Source of the DNA: Apostichopus japonicus
Taxonomy: Eukaryota; Echinodermata; Holothuroidea; Aspidochirotida; Stichopodidae
Assembly (NCBI RefSeq): GCF_037975245.1
Contig: NC_092561.1
Coordinates: 12,833,001 to 12,897,000, forward strand
Reading direction: 5' to 3'
DNA: 64,000 bases
Shown here: one piece after another, positions 59,746-64,000 of the stretch
How the letters are laid out: the number at the start of each line of letters is the position of its first letter
Position numbering within the stretch: position 1 is the stretch's first letter
The notes under the pieces: model-generated
What the model saw: the letters and a program-made list of their open reading frames with translations, nothing else
Databases searched by the model: none
What the model was told of the DNA's origin: nothing
Translations under genes and position numbers: made by a program

Positions 59746-61499
59746 AGAGTTTATTATGCTTTCCCCTTTAATTTCTATGCCCAATCTACTTTAACAGGTC
59801 CTAACCTTAAAAGTTGGTAGCATTTTAGAACTGCCCCACTATTTCCTGGATGTATCATTCACAATAAAGGTTACTCGTTATATTCTCCACAATAAAACAA
59901 TAGGGTTCTCAGTTCCCACATTAATTAAAAAACCAAAAATGAAATATCAAAGAAATGCGAGACCTGTTGAGACTGTGCCATGGATGTTTCATGGCAGTGC
60001 TATGAAATCAATTTCACCAAGCACAACATGGGATTCACTTACATTACCTCTCAATTAAGTTAAAAAAAATTATTCTTATTCTGAACTGTTTACCCTTTGT
60101 ATTTTGTTCCTTTCTGTATGCTGATATAAATGACATGTTCTTGTCAGTGGTGAGTGTGAACTTTTGCCTTGTTATTTAATTTATTTTCATGTTTATATCT
60201 CGAAACAGTCTAGGCTTACCCACATTTTCTACATGACGTGTGTATACCAAGATATTAAAATTAAACAGAAACAAACCAAAGGTTGTTTAGCCAGCTAATA
60301 ATTCATCTCTGCATCCTGACCATACTATTTACACATGATATATGTTATTATGTTAGGAGATCATAGTACAAGGGTTGTGTACAAAGCAGCATAGACCTAC
60401 AGTACAGTAGCTCGTCATGTAATTTTGTATTGTTTTATGTAGCATGCAGATGTATGTACAGTAAACTTAAACACTAAATGTGACACTCGTGTATCCAAAT
60501 AATGTATTGCTGATCCAAAAACTTTCATGCAACACATAAAATCCAGGAAAAGCATAACAGGAGGAAAAATGAATGACAACCAAGATAATTATACCTGTAA
60601 TATCACATGAAAAAATAAGATCAAAACTATTTTATGATCTTTGAGGTGGAACTTACAGAGATAAATACAAGAGCTCTAGATTCATGTATTTACTGTTGTT
60701 TAGACAGCTACTCATCATGTATCAAAACATAATCAAATGATGAGCAAAGATGTGTTTCTTGATGACCACCAAACAATGGCGAGGTCTATTTAGAACTGAA
60801 GAGATCTGCATTTTATCATAATTCTGAAAATTATGAATAATTCTGCACATCCTGAGATTTCAGACCCTCAGTTCATTGAAGCCTCAGCTGTTCAAGCAAA
60901 ATGAGAACATAACACAACTACAGTAACACATGAAGAAGAACCATGGGAGTTGACTAGTTCCCAAGAGATGATATTTGAAACTGTGGCAGGGTAGAAATTG
61001 GGGCCCATAATTTCACAAATTAAAGTCATATTGCAGGCTTGATGAAGCATGGATCTACACAAGAGGATAATTCTACAGCATGTTTGTACATGTTTGGTTT
61101 TTTGTTACATTTCAAGCTTTTTCTCTTCTATAGACATTGCACGAGGTACGTTATGGTGCATTCTTTAACTAAAACTGGTTATGTTTAAACAAATGTTTAT
61201 CGTTTTTTGCAGGTAACATTAATGCTAAATTATGTTACCTATTACTGAAATATTGGAGTACTGGGAAGTGTGTCCTAAACATTTGGAAATTTACTTTACT
61301 GTACATATCGTTGGTTTTGATAGTGAAAACTATTTCTTAAGTAGCATCAAGTGGTAGTATGTAACATTTTAGGCAAAGTTTTGGTCTTGATATATAGTCC
61401 TAGAAAGAAAATATTGAAAGATTAAAAAAAAAAAAATTTTTTTTTAGTGCTACTGTAGACTGTAGTAATGTTTCTGTAACTACAGTATATTATGGATTA
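59746..61499. other. TMTC intron 1, middle part
   Basis: AT-rich intronic DNA with no exon, RNA gene or bounded element recognised. An A run followed directly by a T run lies at about 61424-61445. Confidence 0.4.
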
Positions 61500-61760
61500 C
61501 AGAAAATCAAATTTAAACATGCCTTATCTCTGGAATGCTCAGTTAAGGTTAAACTGATGTTATATGTCACTGTAAAAATGTTGTATGTTTCCCTGTTGTT
61601 GTTTGTGCTGCATGTGAGGAACTGACCTTAGAATTAATGTATATATGTGTTAGACGAAGAATATCCAAGCCACATTACTTGATGAGCCTCATATGTTTAA
61701 TGTGCCAAAAATTATACAACGTAGACTGATAGCAGTGATTTCTAAATGTCTGAAGCAATC
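61500..61760. repeat. Dispersed repeat copy related to the flanks of the 30-bp minisatellite
   Basis: CTGGAATGCTCAGTTAAGG, GCATGTGAGGAACTGACC, TGTGTTAGAC and, further on, TAGACTGATAGCAGTG correspond in order to CTGGAATGTTCCTTTAAGG, GCATCTGAGGAACTCACC, the TATTAGAC units and CAGACTGATCGCAGTG around the array at 41889-43852. Here there is only one short, unexpanded stretch where the other locus has about 65 units. It looks like the same repeat family before expansion. Confidence 0.5.
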
Positions 61761-64000
61761 AAAATTAATTTCCTGCCTAATGTCAACCTCTGTACAAATT
61801 GCACTAATGATCATTTGCACACAGTACAGCTAGCTTAGATTATAAATTGAACAACCCTGTTTGCAGGCCTAGTACTTCACATTTTACTGTATGTCTGTTC
61901 AACTGTTAGATTTAATATGTATCTCAGAACTGAAGTAATACTGCATAACAGTAGTCAAACATTGTTCATTATTGGAGAACCTTTACTTCATTTATTACAG
62001 ACGTACTGTACTGTATCTTTACCAGCACATCTCTCAAAATAAAATGAAAATGATTGTGAAATGTGTGAGTCTAGACACAATTGTGTGTCAGACAAGTTAC
62101 ATTGTTATGCTTCTAATTGCACTTAATTTATATCACAAAGCCTACAAAGCTGCCTCCCCTCCCCTCCCCTCCCCTCCCCTCCCCTCCCCTCCCCTCCCCC
62201 TCCCCACCCAATAAAATAGAGGAAAGATTTTTTTTTACAAAATAGGTTCTGCCTGCTCCCTGGAGAAGCTTTGGGCCCCCTAAAGTCTACCTATGCCCCT
62301 CAATTTAGGTTAACATATGTCTAATTTAAAAACTCAATGCTCTTAGATATTTATCACCCAAATACTTTTCATACTGGTTTTGATCACATATGAAAAGAAT
62401 GCAAAGTGGAAAATGACAACAACAAAAAATGACTTTCACTTCAATATATTTGAATGACACTTGACTAGTCAGTCAAACCATTGAATAAAATGTTTACAAG
62501 TATCATCATTTGGATACTACAAACTGGGGGCATCAGAACAGTTCTCTGATGCTACATCTGTAGCCTACCATGGTGATAGCTATTACAGTACTGTCTAGTC
62601 CCACATATAATATAGCAAGGTTTGTACACAGAAGCAGACAAATCATATTACATACACCACCATGGAGGTAAAAACAGAACCTCCATTCATACACAATGTT
62701 CACATTTCATTACTGGTTGAGCCACAGCTCAAGGTGATGACAGACTCACAACATGGAAAGCCAAGTGATTTCTTGCCACTTAATAATTTACAGTCTTTGA
62801 AAATTAATTGTTTCCACCTAGTCTGTCAGTTCCAATTAACACTGTTTGTGAAATTGAGCTGAAGGACACTAGTGATAGCTGACAGGTGTAAGCAATCACC
62901 CACTAGTGTTGAGTTCATATTTATGTACCATGGATGGCTGTGCTGCTACAGAATATGATACATACACCCAAAATATGAGACAATCATGTTCATTCTGATG
63001 ATAGAAGTTCAAATTATGTTTTCACTTTATCTCCATTTTCTGATAAATCTTTGCATATTTTTAAGTGTCAGCTAAAATATTATAACTTGCAGGTCTTTTC
63101 AAGATCAGTGCTAAGTACTCTCCCAGTGAAGATTCTAAAAACAAGGGGAAGCCCTGCTAAAACAAAGTAATATGGTAGGCCTTGTTGTCAACATGTTTAT
63201 ATGGCTTTATGCAGACAAACATATCTGCATTTTATGTGCACTGGTCTAGTCTGTAATCTTTGTTGTCATTATCAGTAATTTATTGAAGTAATTGAGATTC
63301 TGCATTCAGAAGTACTGTTCTAGATGGTCATTTTCACAATCAGTGGTGTAACTTTTGTACACTCAGGGCCAAAATTTCAAACACCATATATATTGAAATT
63401 TTTACTAACATCACATGTTAAAGGGTTCAAATTTTTGTAACTTCAACTTTTCGGAGCTTAAACATATACGTTTATGGGTGTAATTTTTTGGTGACTGTAT
63501 GACTCTAGGAAACTTTAAGCAAAAAGATATATTTTTAAGCAACCATATTTACACAGTGTTAAAACAGTACTCTGTTTCAAGTAAACTTTAAAATGCTTAT
63601 CATTATATGTTACTTAAAAATGAAAAGGATTTGGCAGAAATTTTGTATTACTATTGCAGATATTTCCATGTTAACTGAAAATTTATTGGAAATCAAGGAT
63701 TGTTTTTCTTAATTTTAACTTTAAACTATTTAATAAAAAGATAAGGCCAAGTCAAACACCCTAAATAATGTCTCCTCACAGAGGGCTAATATCCAATCCA
63801 AGTTGCACAAAAATCCATGCAGTTTTGCAAAAGTTGGAATTTTCCCACTTACGCGTTTCGGAGGTGACGTTAACATTTTACGTGTGTTTCGGAGGTGACA
63901 AAAATGTTTACAAGTTGTTGTAAAGGCTTTTTTGCTAATTAACAAAGAATTAACCACTTAAACTCAATGAATATTCATAACATCTTTAATCAAACACTGA
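61761..64000. other. TMTC intron 1, right part, to window edge
   Basis: AT-rich intronic DNA apart from the CCCCT tract. No second TMTC exon was found. ACGCGTTTCGGAGGTGAC and ACGTGTGTTTCGGAGGTGAC near 63851-63900 form a short direct repeat. Confidence 0.4.
62154..62209. repeat. (CCCCT)n tract
   Basis: About ten CCCCT units in a row. The complementary strand has many closely spaced G4 runs, so it could form a G-quadruplex. Confidence 0.9.

Overview
The window is nuclear DNA of an invertebrate deuterostome, most likely an echinoderm. The evidence is indirect: spliced genes with long introns in AT-rich DNA, three proteins that closely resemble vertebrate families, and many short hAT-like elements, tRNA-derived SINEs and minisatellites. 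Nothing looks bacterial or organellar. No species marker is present, so the clade is an inference.

Three genes can be supported. (1) A plus-strand MAP-kinase phosphatase of the DUSP8/DUSP16 type has coding exons at 12769-12946, 24964-25296, 25814-25937 and 26744-28631. All junctions are GT-AG and in phase. The visible part is 840 residues: the C-terminal half of the rhodanese domain, the catalytic domain and a serine-rich tail ending -IEVS. The exon for the first half of the rhodanese domain was not found. (2) A minus-strand TMEM19/DUF92 multipass membrane protein has six exons between 50289 and 37506, giving 298 residues. It converges with the phosphatase. (3) The first coding exon of a TMTC2-like ER O-mannosyltransferase lies on the plus strand at 57710-57792, divergent from TMEM19. 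Its remaining exons are probably beyond the right edge.

The left 12.7 kb holds a probable solo LTR (477-1573), a 29-bp telomere-like satellite (2091-3399), a 52-bp repeat (5094-5613), a 269-bp hAT-like element with 8-bp target duplications (10717-10985) and a 15-bp repeat. The 12-kb phosphatase intron holds an unrecognised coding-like exon (18394-18739), a 1.6-kb element with long inverted ends around a THAP-domain ORF (20436-22057, P-element-like), an inverted-repeat element and an 80-bp minisatellite. The gap between the convergent genes holds the phosphatase 3' UTR, an 823-bp hAT-like element and a SINE. TMEM19 introns hold a MITE-like palindrome, a second hAT copy and a 2-kb, 30-bp minisatellite.

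The most unusual item is a U2-like small nuclear RNA at 50438-50620. Its first 45 nt are nearly U2, but the branch-point recognition segment is changed. The remaining ~138 nt do not resemble U2 yet contain three clean hairpins and a Sm-like site. The three protein genes are not an operon and show no evident shared pathway; their linkage is of interest as possible conserved synteny.
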